Source: Limibacter armeniacum
Lineage (GTDB): Bacteria; Bacteroidota; Bacteroidia; Cytophagales; Flammeovirgaceae
Direction of reading: 5' to 3'
Length of the DNA: 64,000 nt
Assembly (NCBI RefSeq): GCF_036880985.1
Contig: NZ_JBAJNO010000009.1
Span: 3,074,501 to 3,138,500 of the forward strand
The translations under genes were made by a program, and so were the position numbers. The notes under the pieces are model-generated. The model was not told the DNA's origin, ran no database searches, and saw nothing but the letters and a program-made list of their open reading frames with translations. Positions 23,828 through 32,694 of this stretch are shown piece after piece. Each line of letters starts with the position of its first letter. Position 1 is the stretch's first letter.

Positions 23828-24916
23828 TCAAATCAACTGATCCAATCTGTTCACCTTGCTTCTTAACCAATGGTCAGCAATTACCAAGGCAGCCATTGCC
23901 TCTACGATAGGTACAGCTCTTGGAACTACACAAGGATCGTGACGTCCTTTACCCGTGACAATCGCTGTATTCCCATCAGCATCCACACTTTCTTGGTCAA
24001 TCATGATTGTGGCAACTGGCTTAAAGGCTACTTTGAAGTAGATATCCTCTCCATTTGAAATACCACCCTGAATACCGCCTGAGTGATTAGTAGCCGTACG
24101 GATATTCCCAGCTAGGTCTTGATAGAAAGCATCGTTGTGTTCAGAACCTTTCATCTTGGTACCCTCAAAACCACTTCCGTACTCAAAGCCTTTTACAGCG
24201 TTGATACTTAACATAGCCTTGCCAAGTTCTGCATGTAAACGATCAAAAATCGGCTCTCCCAGTCCGGCAGGAACTCCCTTGATCACACAGCTTACAATAC
24301 CACCAATCGTATCTCTGTTCTTACGGATATTGTCAATCAGCTCTACCATCTGGTCAGCCTTCTGGGCATCAGGGCAACGGACAATATTCTGTTCTATTTG
24401 TGAGAAGTCAAGCTTGGAGTAATCGTCATCTACTTTGATGTTGCCAACTTCTGAAACATAAGCCTGAAATGAGATACCTGCTTTGGCTAGCAATTGTTTG
24501 GCCACTGCACCAGCGGCTACTCTTGCAGCTGTTTCACGAGCAGAACTTCTTCCTCCTCCACGGTAATCACGTACTCCATATTTCACATGATAGGTATAGT
24601 CAGCGTGAGACGGACGGAATTGGTCCTTGATGTGCGAATAGTCCTTGCTGCGTTGGTCTTCATTAAAGATGACCATGCTGATCGGTGTGCCTGTTGTCAT
24701 GCCTTCAAAGACCCCAGAAAAGATTTCAACCTTGTCAGCTTCTTTACGCTGTGTCGTAATCTTTGACTGTCCCGGTCTTCGGCGGTCAAGCTCATTCTGG
24801 ATGTCTGTTTCGCTCAGCTCCAAGCCAGCAGGACAGCCGTCAATTGTTACGCCGATTGCCTTGCCGTGTGATTCTCCAAAAGTGGTTATTTTGAATATTT
24901 GTCCAAGTGTATTCAT
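23828..24916 (-). CDS. aroC: Chorismate synthase
   Basis: 362 residues, the usual length. Converts 5-enolpyruvylshikimate 3-phosphate to chorismate using reduced FMN, the last common step to aromatic amino acids. Family signatures are all present: [19 protein letters not shown] at the N-terminus, [17 protein letters not shown], the [20 protein letters not shown] motif and [20 protein letters not shown], with the C-terminal [17 protein letters not shown]. Single gene with its own terminator. Confidence 0.97.
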   Translation of the reverse strand: MNTLGQIFKITTFGESHGKAIGVTIDGCPAGLELSETDIQNELDRRRPGQSKITTQRKEADKVEIFSGVFEGMTTGTPISMVIFNEDQRSKDYSHIKDQFRPSHADYTYHVKYGVRDYRGGGRSSARETAARVAAGAVAKQLLAKAGISFQAYVSEVGNIKVDDDYSKLDFSQIEQNIVRCPDAQKADQMVELIDNIRKNRDTIGGIVSCVIKGVPAGLGEPIFDRLHAELGKAMLSINAVKGFEYGSGFEGTKMKGSEHNDAFYQDLAGNIRTATNHSGGIQGGISNGEDIYFKVAFKPVATIMIDQESVDADGNTAIVTGKGRHDPCVVPRAVPIVEAMAALVIADHWLRSKVNRLDQLI

Positions 24917-25007
24917 TAGTAAGTGCTTTGACTGTTAGTTGACAAAACCTCAAAGATTGAGAGTCGTGTTTGTAAAGTTCAAAATAATCTGTCCAATATA
25001 CTAGAAA

Positions 25008-26060
25008 CTATTCATGTTTACGCATGGAAGGTTGTGAATGCCACGTTGAAATGGTGAAATTATTTTGCTGAAAATGCTCTTCATGTAAAAACTGTGGAGG
25101 CATCTTCACATGATGATACTGGCTGGGAACATTGTTTGAATGCTGTAAATCATTTAACAGCAGCTCAAATGCTTTTTCTCCGATACTGTGAGGTGATACA
25201 TAAATTGGGTTCAATGGCTCTGAATCCTGATGAGGATTGTCAACCAAGCTAATTACTTTGATGTGTTGAGCCGCTAACTGTTGTAGAACATGCTGTATCC
25301 CATTTGCCAAAGAAGTGTTGTTGGTAATAATGGCTTCAAATGGGATCTCTTCTTTGAATAAGTAATGGGTATATTGGGCGCCAGTTTGAGCGTTTGCAAG
25401 TTCAAAAGAGGTGACCCATTCTTTTTTGACAGGAACATCACAATCTCTAAATGCCTGAAGGTAACCTTTCAAAAAATCAGGTTTTGCGTTTTTCTCCAAA
25501 AACAGAATCTGCGTGTATCCATCCGAAATCAGTTTTTTAGTGCTTTCATAGGCAATAGTGAAGTGGTCAGGAACGACAGTGTGCGCCTTGACAAAGGTTG
25601 TAGATGCCCTGTTAAAGAAAACAATCGGAATACCGGCGGCTTCAGCCTCGTAGAAATGAGTACAGTTTCCGTCTTCTTTTGCTATCGCCACCAAAAGACC
25701 ATCCACCCTTCTGTTTATTAATGTTGAGGTATGGTGTGCCTCTAATGTAGTAGCCCCTTTCGACTCGCAAACGATTACTTGTAATTCAGCAAGGTTAGCC
25801 TGATATAGTATGCTACTGACCATCTTGGTATAGGGCAAAGCAGTAAGGTCAGGAACAATGACACCGATGAGTTTACTGGATTGCTGACGTAATCCTGCCG
25901 CAACTGCATTGGGGTGGTAATGGAGTTTTTTTGCGAGAGATAATACTTTTTTTCGGGTGGATTCACTTACATCTGGGTGTCCTTTTAAGGCTCTGGTAAT
26001 GGTAGCGGTACTGACGCCCAATTGATGGGCCAAGTCTAAGATAGTAGTGTGTTTTTTCAT
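25008..26060 (-). CDS. LacI-family transcriptional regulator
   Basis: 350 residues from the ATG at 26060, which places the helix-turn-helix at the very N-terminus (TTILDLAHQLGVSTATITRA, hinge HYHPNAVAAGLRQQ); an in-frame ATG at 26102 would add 14 residues. The periplasmic-binding-protein-like sensor domain follows (KLIGVIVPDL, RVDGLLVAIAKE, GIPIVFFNRA). It is divergent from a TonB-dependent receptor gene, and two operator-like sequences with central CG lie between them at 26150-26173, so it very likely controls that receptor in response to a sugar. Confidence 0.9.
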   Translation of the reverse strand: MKKHTTILDLAHQLGVSTATITRALKGHPDVSESTRKKVLSLAKKLHYHPNAVAAGLRQQSSKLIGVIVPDLTALPYTKMVSSILYQANLAELQVIVCESKGATTLEAHHTSTLINRRVDGLLVAIAKEDGNCTHFYEAEAAGIPIVFFNRASTTFVKAHTVVPDHFTIAYESTKKLISDGYTQILFLEKNAKPDFLKGYLQAFRDCDVPVKKEWVTSFELANAQTGAQYTHYLFKEEIPFEAIITNNTSLANGIQHVLQQLAAQHIKVISLVDNPHQDSEPLNPIYVSPHSIGEKAFELLLNDLQHSNNVPSQYHHVKMPPQFLHEEHFQQNNFTISTWHSQPSMRKHE

Positions 26061-26149
26061 ATTCACCTTGAGTTTTGTTAACCTCTTTTCTTGGTATAAC
26101 ATTCATTTCACCATTTTTTATCACTTTTCTGTCCAATCGAAAGTTGGTT

Positions 26150-26173
26150 GTAATCGTTTACGGTAACGTTTAC
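26150..26173. promoter_or_regulatory. Two candidate LacI-family operators
   Basis: GTAATCGTTTAC (26150-26161) and GTAACGTTTAC (26163-26173) are near palindromes with a central CG, the hallmark of LacI/CcpA-type sites, placed about one helical turn apart in the region divergent between the LacI-type regulator and the TonB receptor gene. Confidence 0.6.
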
Positions 26174-26310
26174 GTTGTTAAAGTACTGAATGTCAAATTG
26201 ATAAGTGTTATTTTAACGGTTGATTGATTTAGGTAGGAAATTGATCATTAGGATTATTATTAGCTGTCAATCAGGTGAAAAACGATGTCAAACAACCAAC
26301 AATCAACGCT

Positions 26311-29001
26311 ATGAAATCTATAATAGCTACACTACTATCTTTAATGCTGTTAGCTGTACCTTGGAGCATCTATGCCCAAGATACAGGTAAGGTAATGGGT
26401 ACAGTCGTGGATGATACAGGTACCCCACTTCCAGGCGCCAGTGTGGTCGTAAAAGGTACGGCAACAGGCGCAACAACAGATGTTGATGGACACTATACTA
26501 TTGAAAATGCCCCTTCAGGGTCTCAAACAATTCAGGCATCCAGTGTCGGGTATGTTCGCTCAGAAAAGGATGTCACAGTACCTGCAGGAGGTACTGTTGA
26601 AGCCAACTTCAATCTTGAGGGAGACTTGATGGAGCTGGATAATGTAGTGGTAACCGGTGCGGTAAACCCTCAGTCAAAGCTGGAGTCCAGTGTGGCAATT
26701 ACGTCTGTGGGGCTAAAGCAAATAGAGGACTATGCACCCCGTAACTTACCGGATTTATTGAAAGTGGTACCGGGTTTTTATGTAGAGAGTTCTGGAGGCG
26801 AAGCCAATGGTAACCTTTGGGCAAGGGGGATCCCTGCTGATGGTAGCTACCGCTATGTCGTGATGCAGGAAAATGGGATGCCTGTTTTCGAATCACCGGA
26901 ATTAGCTTTTGGTAATGTGGACGTATTTGCCAGAGTAGACCAAAATATTGATAGAGTTGAAAACGTTCGGGGTGGTTCCAGTGCTATTTTCGCCAGCAAT
27001 GCCCCGGGTGGTATTATCAACTTTATTGATAAGATGGGAGGTTTGGATTTTGAAGGCTCTTTCAAACAAACGATCAGTGATTTTGGAATGTCCAAGACGG
27101 AATTGGAGTTTGGAGGACCCTTGTCGGATAAAGTATTCTATCATATTGGAGGTTTTTACAGAGAAGATGATGGTATAAGGGAGCCAGACTTTACAGCCAA
27201 CCGAGGTGGACAAATAAAAGCCAACCTCCGTTACGAGATGGATCGTGGATATGTGGTGGCAAGGGTAAAATACCTGAAGGATAGGGCAATTGCTTACTTG
27301 CCTATTCCAATGCAGAACCCCAATGACCCTGAAGAGTTACCGGGCTTTGATATCAACTTTGGGACCTTGACAGGTAATGATATGCGGATTATTCGCAATG
27401 TGACACCAACAGGTACTGAGGTCGTGGAAGATTTGGCAGATGGGATGAGTCCTAATGTATTTACAGCAGGAGGCGAGTTTCAGTATGACCTTGGTCGTGA
27501 GTGGGTAATTAAAGGTTACTTCAAAGCCAGTAATATCACTTCAGGCTTTAATGGTATTTTCCCGTTTGCCGGAGATATCCTTACCGCACAGGAGTTTGCT
27601 GATTCTAAAGGAATTTCTGCGCCACAATATAGTTATGCCAGAGGCTCACAGGCGGTTATTTCATCGGCTGATTTGGAAAACCTGAATGGCAATGGTCTGG
27701 TGACAGAGTTAGGTTGGTGGGCTGTAGACCTTAACTTGGATGATTATTCAAATAACCTATTGATCACCAAAACTATTGGCAACAATGAACTGACCGCAGG
27801 GTACTATACTTCCCATAGCCGAGTAGCAGGTAAATGGTGGTGGCACAATATCCTGACAGATGTCTCAGACCAACCACGGATGCTTAATCTGGTAGATGGT
27901 AACGCTGGAACATCCCTTACTATCAATGGCTTTACAAGGATTGGCTCAAACTACCAGAACTATGATTTCTTGACCAAAGTAAATGCCTTTTACTTGAATG
28001 ATATCATCAAGTTAGGAAGCCTGAACCTTGATTTGGGAGTGAGGTACGAAAGAGGGGACATGACAGGTACGGTAGAGACTAATCGTTCTTATAACTATGA
28101 TGAAGAAACCAGCTTTGGTGATCCTAATTCTCCGGCAGATGATGATGTCCTTTATGGAAGCAATGAATATCTCCCTGTCGAATTTGATTATGACAATTGG
28201 GCATGGTCAATTGGGGTGAACTATACTTTCACAGATCGCTTTGCGGTATTTGCCAGAGCCAGTCAAGGTTTTAGGGCTCCTGATGACTTGAATTTCAATT
28301 TCAATGTAGACCCAAGTGCTGATGGAGGTTTGTCTGACAATGTAATAGTGGAAGATATCTTTCAGTATGAATTGGGTACCAAACTCTCAAGCAAGAACTT
28401 TGGTCTCTTTGCAACGCTCTTCTTTAGCCAATTCAATGATGTACCATTCCAGGATCAGGTATTTAACCCAGATACAGGAGAGTTTGAAGGGCTGACAGAG
28501 TATGCCAAAAGTATTGGTTATGGTCTTGAGACAGAGTTCATCGGTAAGTTTGGTGGGGTAAATGTTAATGTCACCGCAACATTGCAGGACTTGCAGTACA
28601 AAGATTTTGAGCAGACTGTAGTTGTGGATGGTGAAGAACAGTTGTTAGACTTTGATGGAAACCAGATCAGAAGGATTCCTCAGTTTTATGGAACAGGACG
28701 GATTGCTTATACTTTTATAGAAGCGTTGACTGTCAGTGTAACGGGACAGTACTACAGTAAGCGTTATAGTGATGTCGCCAATTCATTTGAGCTGCCAGGC
28801 TATGGACAGATGAATGCTTCTATTGCTTATGATTTTGGAGACGTAACACTTGGTGTTTACGGAACCAACTTAACCAATTCAGCAGGGTTGACAGAAGGTA
28901 ACCCAAGATCTGGTACCATTTTATCAGACTTTGGTAATACATTTTTTGCCAGACCGCTGTTAGGTAGGTCATTTACAGCATCCGTTTTGGTGGACTTCTA
29001 G
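26311..29001 (+). CDS. TonB-dependent outer-membrane receptor with CarboxypepD-like N-domain
   Basis: 896 residues from the ATG at 26311, which begins a signal peptide (MKSIIATLLSLMLLAVPW, cleavage after YAQ); an in-frame GTG 36 bases upstream is disfavoured. Domains: carboxypeptidase-regulatory-like beta-sandwich (about 25-105, GTVVDDTGTPLPGASVVVKG), TonB plug (about 115-230, DNVVVTGAVNP, GGSSAIFASNAPGGIINF) and a 22-strand barrel ending in FTASVLVDF with a terminal Phe. Unlike SusC pairs, no SusD-like gene follows. A LacI regulator and two operators upstream suggest induction by a sugar or oligosaccharide as imported substrate; this is inference. Confidence 0.88.
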   Translation: MKSIIATLLSLMLLAVPWSIYAQDTGKVMGTVVDDTGTPLPGASVVVKGTATGATTDVDGHYTIENAPSGSQTIQASSVGYVRSEKDVTVPAGGTVEANFNLEGDLMELDNVVVTGAVNPQSKLESSVAITSVGLKQIEDYAPRNLPDLLKVVPGFYVESSGGEANGNLWARGIPADGSYRYVVMQENGMPVFESPELAFGNVDVFARVDQNIDRVENVRGGSSAIFASNAPGGIINFIDKMGGLDFEGSFKQTISDFGMSKTELEFGGPLSDKVFYHIGGFYREDDGIREPDFTANRGGQIKANLRYEMDRGYVVARVKYLKDRAIAYLPIPMQNPNDPEELPGFDINFGTLTGNDMRIIRNVTPTGTEVVEDLADGMSPNVFTAGGEFQYDLGREWVIKGYFKASNITSGFNGIFPFAGDILTAQEFADSKGISAPQYSYARGSQAVISSADLENLNGNGLVTELGWWAVDLNLDDYSNNLLITKTIGNNELTAGYYTSHSRVAGKWWWHNILTDVSDQPRMLNLVDGNAGTSLTINGFTRIGSNYQNYDFLTKVNAFYLNDIIKLGSLNLDLGVRYERGDMTGTVETNRSYNYDEETSFGDPNSPADDDVLYGSNEYLPVEFDYDNWAWSIGVNYTFTDRFAVFARASQGFRAPDDLNFNFNVDPSADGGLSDNVIVEDIFQYELGTKLSSKNFGLFATLFFSQFNDVPFQDQVFNPDTGEFEGLTEYAKSIGYGLETEFIGKFGGVNVNVTATLQDLQYKDFEQTVVVDGEEQLLDFDGNQIRRIPQFYGTGRIAYTFIEALTVSVTGQYYSKRYSDVANSFELPGYGQMNASIAYDFGDVTLGVYGTNLTNSAGLTEGNPRSGTILSDFGNTFFARPLLGRSFTASVLVDF

Positions 29002-29025
29002 TCTAAATACCAATCACAGTCGTTT

Positions 29026-29066
29026 AGCAGGCATTGATCTCTTATTGATTAATGCCTGCTTTTTTA
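29026..29066 (+). terminator. Intrinsic terminator after the TonB receptor gene
   Basis: AGCAGGCATT and AATGCCTGCT form a perfect 10-bp stem with a 15-base loop, followed by seven T. Confidence 0.85.
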
Positions 29067-29346
29067 TGTTGAGATAAATTTTGACTAACAACCTGTTTAA
29101 CGATGGCTTTTCTATGTATTACCCAATCATATAAAAGTGAAACTTTATTTCTGATTGGATTATTTAAAGTGAGGTTTGATTTAAAAGCGTATAAAAAAAC
29201 ACTCTAAGTTGTAACATTATTTACCTTCTCTAATGTTATGGGTAAAGCTTTTTCCCTTTTCACAAATTTTAAATAAACCTCTTCTTATTACACAAAATTC
29301 AAGGTGCTGTACATACAAATATCTATTTCACATAAATATAAGCACC

Positions 29347-31119
29347 ATGAAAAAAGTAAACATTTTGCTGCTGATGGCGATATTCCTGATGGGAGTATCA
29401 TTTACATCTTGTGACGATGATAGCAGTGATGGTATGTCCCCTGAGGAGGGAGAAACCAAGAACATTGCTGAGATTGTGGCAGGGAGCAGTAGTTTTAGTA
29501 CGCTGTTAGCAGCATTGGAAAGAGTATCACTGACAGCCACTTTTCAAGATGAAAATGCAGACTACACTGTATTTGCTCCAACAGATGCTGCCTTTCAGGC
29601 ATTATTGGATGCTGATAATGGTATCAACAGTTTGGATGATATTTCAGATGAAGAACTGACAACTGTACTGACCCACCATGTGGTACAAGGGAGTGTGATG
29701 GCATCAGACCTTTCAGACGGACAGGAATTGACCACCTTGGCAGGTACAAAGTTACTGGTTTCCATTGAAGGAGGTAATGTAATTGTAGGTGGAGGTGTAG
29801 TAGCCGAAGCTGATGTAGAGGCTAGCAACGGCATTATTCACGTTGTGAACTCAGTATTGTTGCCTGAAGAGCCAATGCCAACTATTGCAGAGCTGGTTAC
29901 TGAAAACGAAAACTTCAGTACACTACTTTCTGCGCTTACTACAGCCAACCTTGCAGAAGTGTTTGCTGATGAGTCAGCTTCTTTTACAGTATTTGCCCCA
30001 GACAACGCAGCCTTTCAAGCCCTGTTGGATGCCGATAATGGCATCAATGCTTTGACAGACCTTTCAGCAGACCAGTTGGATAGAGTACTGAAGTTTCATG
30101 TAGTAGCAGGCAATGTGATGTCGTCAGATTTGACTGATGGGCAGATGGTTGAAACACTGTCAGGAGCCAAGCTTGAAGTGAAAATCATGGATGGGAATGT
30201 ATATGTAGGTGGAGCCATGGTAACCACTCCTGATGTAGCAACAACCAATGGTACTATCCATATTGTAGGTGATGTGTTGTTGCCCAATACAATTCTGGAT
30301 GTGGCTTTGGGAAGCGCAGCCTTTTCTGTATTGGTAGATGCGCTGAAACGTGTAGAGCTGGCAGGTATGTTTGGCGTGGACGGAGAAACGAAGTATACGG
30401 TGTTTGCTCCAGCAAATGCAGCCTTTCAAGCCTTGCTGGATGTCGATAATGGCATCAATGCTTTGACAGACCTTTCGGCAGACCAGTTGGATAGAGTACT
30501 GAAGTTTCATGTAGTAGCAGGCAATGTGATGTCGTCAGATTTGACTGATGGGCAGATGGTTGAAACACTGTCAGGAGCCAAGCTTGAAGTGAAAATCATG
30601 GATGGGAATGTATATGTAGGTGGAGCCATGGTAACCACTCCTGATGTAGCAACAACCAATGGTACTATCCATATTGTAGGTGATGTGTTGTTGCCCAATA
30701 CAATTCTGGATGTGGCATTAGGCAATTCAGACTTCTCTATCTTGGTAGATGCGCTGAAACGTGTAGAGCTGGCAGGTATGTTTGGCGTGGACGGAGAAAC
30801 GAAGTATACGGTGTTTGCCCCTACGAATGCAGCCTTTCAAGCCTTGCTGGATGTCGATAATGGTATCAACAGTTTGGATGATTTGACTGATGAGCAATTG
30901 ATGGGTGTGTTGAAATATCATGTCGTAGGCGCTGAAGCGCTGTCAACGTCTCTTTCTGATGGACAAATGATCCAGACCTTAGAAGGTTCTGAAGTTACTG
31001 TGTCAATTGATGGCAGTACAGTTATGATAGATGGCGCTACTGTAGTGGCGGCTGATATCATGACAAGTAATGGAGTGATTCATGTGATTGATCAGGTGAT
31101 TATACCTGCGGTTCAATAA
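29347..31119 (+). CDS. Surface lipoprotein with four fasciclin (FAS1) domains
   Basis: 590 residues from the ATG at 29347, which starts a lipoprotein signal (VNILLLMAIFLMGVSFTSCD, then acidic DDDSSDG). Four FAS1 domains follow, each with the H1-like motif TVFAPTDAAFQALL or variants and the H2-like motif with a conserved His (VLTHHVV, VLKFHVVAGNVM twice, VLKYHVVG) and a closing NGxIHVV. FAS1 domains mediate cell-cell or cell-matrix adhesion. At DNA level a 411-bp tandem duplication makes domain 2 (from about 29990) and domain 3 almost identical. No operon partner; own terminator. Confidence 0.9.
   Translation: MKKVNILLLMAIFLMGVSFTSCDDDSSDGMSPEEGETKNIAEIVAGSSSFSTLLAALERVSLTATFQDENADYTVFAPTDAAFQALLDADNGINSLDDISDEELTTVLTHHVVQGSVMASDLSDGQELTTLAGTKLLVSIEGGNVIVGGGVVAEADVEASNGIIHVVNSVLLPEEPMPTIAELVTENENFSTLLSALTTANLAEVFADESASFTVFAPDNAAFQALLDADNGINALTDLSADQLDRVLKFHVVAGNVMSSDLTDGQMVETLSGAKLEVKIMDGNVYVGGAMVTTPDVATTNGTIHIVGDVLLPNTILDVALGSAAFSVLVDALKRVELAGMFGVDGETKYTVFAPANAAFQALLDVDNGINALTDLSADQLDRVLKFHVVAGNVMSSDLTDGQMVETLSGAKLEVKIMDGNVYVGGAMVTTPDVATTNGTIHIVGDVLLPNTILDVALGNSDFSILVDALKRVELAGMFGVDGETKYTVFAPTNAAFQALLDVDNGINSLDDLTDEQLMGVLKYHVVGAEALSTSLSDGQMIQTLEGSEVTVSIDGSTVMIDGATVVAADIMTSNGVIHVIDQVIIPAVQ
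30008..30825 (+). repeat. 411-bp tandem duplication inside the fasciclin gene
   Basis: Two units with period 411 (137 codons): for example CTTTGACAGACC at 30050 and 30461, and CGCTGAAACGTGTAGAGC at 30341 and 30752. The units differ at only a few bases over about 300, so the duplication is recent or maintained by gene conversion. The reading frame is kept. Confidence 0.9.
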
Positions 31120-31159
31120 GCATCATGACTTCTGTTCCCCAAACTAGTTAGATGAAAAA

Positions 31160-31188
31160 AGCGGCCTGGAAAATTCCGGGTCGCTTTT
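31160..31188 (+). terminator. Terminator after the fasciclin gene
   Basis: AGCGGCCTGGA pairs with TCCGGGTCGCT (two G-T or mismatched positions), followed by five T. Confidence 0.6.
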
Positions 31189-31255
31189 TAGATTCAAGGG
31201 TAATTAACGAACAATATAAGTCCCCGCCAATGGCTAGGCGGGGGGAGGATATTTG

Positions 31256-32692
31256 CTAGTTATTATTGGTTAAGGAAGCTCCTCCACCCAGTGCTTTGTA
31301 AAGCGTAATGATGGAATTGAGCTGTTGGTATTTGCTGTCAATCGTATTCAATTCTGAACTCAGTGCCTGATCACGGGCAACAAGTACTTCCAAATATGTA
31401 GTAGCACCGTTTTCCAAAAGGACTTCAGAGTATTTGGCTGCTTTACGAAGTGCATCCAACTCTTTTTCTTTGATGACTAACTTTTCAGTGGAAGTTTCAT
31501 AGCTGTATAATGCATTGGATACTTCATTTCCGGCAGTCAGTAGTGACTGTTCGAAACGTAGTAGAGCCTGTTTTTGCTGTGCTTTTGCTACTTCCAGTCT
31601 GGTTTTATTCAACCTCTTGTTAAAGATCGGTTGTGTCAGACCTGCCACTAGGTTCGTGAAGATAGAACCTGGGTTGAACAGGTTGTCAATACCAAGACTT
31701 TGGTAACCACCCGTAGCTGTAATAGTAAGCGAAGGGTAGAAGCTGCTGCGTGCTACATTGGTTAGCTCAAATGCATTGACCAAGCCATATTCAGCAGCAG
31801 TAACGTCAGGTCTGTTTTGCAACAGTTGAGACGGTACACCGATACTCAAGTTTGTTTCAATTTGCTGGTCAGCCAATACACCTCTTTCAATCGCATGAGG
31901 AGCTTCACCAATCAGCAGACACAATGTGTTCTCAAGTACCCTTCTTTGACGTTTCAGGTCAACAAGAATGGCTTGGGAAGTGTACAGTTGTGCTTCATTC
32001 TGCTTAACAGATACTTCTGTTACATTTCCGGATGCTTTCAGGGAGTTAATTGTCTTGATACTCTTTTCCCTGTTGCTGACAGTTTCTTCCGTCACCTTGA
32101 TTTGGGCATCCAAAGCCAGCAGTTGGTAATAAGAAGATGCGATGGAAGCAACCAGTTGTGTTTGGACAGCACGCTGTGCCGCTTCAGTCTGAAGGTATGA
32201 GGCATAAGCAGCACGTTTTTGGCTGCTTAGCTTACCCCAAATATCAATCTCCCAAGAAAGGTTTGCTGACAACTGGTACAGTTCAAGTACCGTTGTGTTA
32301 GACATACCTGTAATCTCACCAATCTGTGAATGCTCTGAGTTAGTGGTATAGGTAGCACTAGGTCCCAAAGAAACAGATGGCAGCAATGCAGCCTTACCTT
32401 GCTTGTAGTAAGACTGAGCTACATTGATGTTTTCAATTGCAATCTGGATATTCTGATTGTTTTGCAAACCAGAATCCAACAGTGTAAGCAGGTAAGGATC
32501 CGTAAAGAATTCACCCCATTGAATATTGGCAATGGATGTTGAATCATTTAATTGGATATCCTCAACACGGTATAGCTTACTAGTATCGAGTTGTGAGCCC
32601 TCATACTTCTTGGCCACAAAACATGATTGGGCCAACAAGGCTACTGAGACAGTAGCGAGTACTCGTAATATTTTATAGTTCATCAGTTTCAT
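31256..32692 (-). CDS. Outer-membrane factor of an RND efflux system (TolC/NodT type)
   Basis: 478 residues. Lipoprotein signal (ATVSVALLAQSCFVA, Cys24) and two repeats of the outer-membrane efflux protein fold with long helices (IAIENINVAQSYYKQGKAAL, EVAKAQQKQALLRFEQSLL); LLQNRPDVTAAEYGLVNAF is typical for NodT-type factors. Exports substrates across the outer membrane with the permease and adaptor encoded upstream in the same operon; its start lies two bases after the stop of the permease gene. Confidence 0.92.
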   Translation of the reverse strand: MKLMNYKILRVLATVSVALLAQSCFVAKKYEGSQLDTSKLYRVEDIQLNDSTSIANIQWGEFFTDPYLLTLLDSGLQNNQNIQIAIENINVAQSYYKQGKAALLPSVSLGPSATYTTNSEHSQIGEITGMSNTTVLELYQLSANLSWEIDIWGKLSSQKRAAYASYLQTEAAQRAVQTQLVASIASSYYQLLALDAQIKVTEETVSNREKSIKTINSLKASGNVTEVSVKQNEAQLYTSQAILVDLKRQRRVLENTLCLLIGEAPHAIERGVLADQQIETNLSIGVPSQLLQNRPDVTAAEYGLVNAFELTNVARSSFYPSLTITATGGYQSLGIDNLFNPGSIFTNLVAGLTQPIFNKRLNKTRLEVAKAQQKQALLRFEQSLLTAGNEVSNALYSYETSTEKLVIKEKELDALRKAAKYSEVLLENGATTYLEVLVARDQALSSELNTIDSKYQQLNSIITLYKALGGGASLTNNN

Positions 32693-32694
32693 GC

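Noticed and set aside
30096-30921. Long minus-strand frames opposite the fasciclin gene
   Set aside because: They are duplicated exactly because the sense gene is duplicated; sense translation gives clear FAS1 domains.
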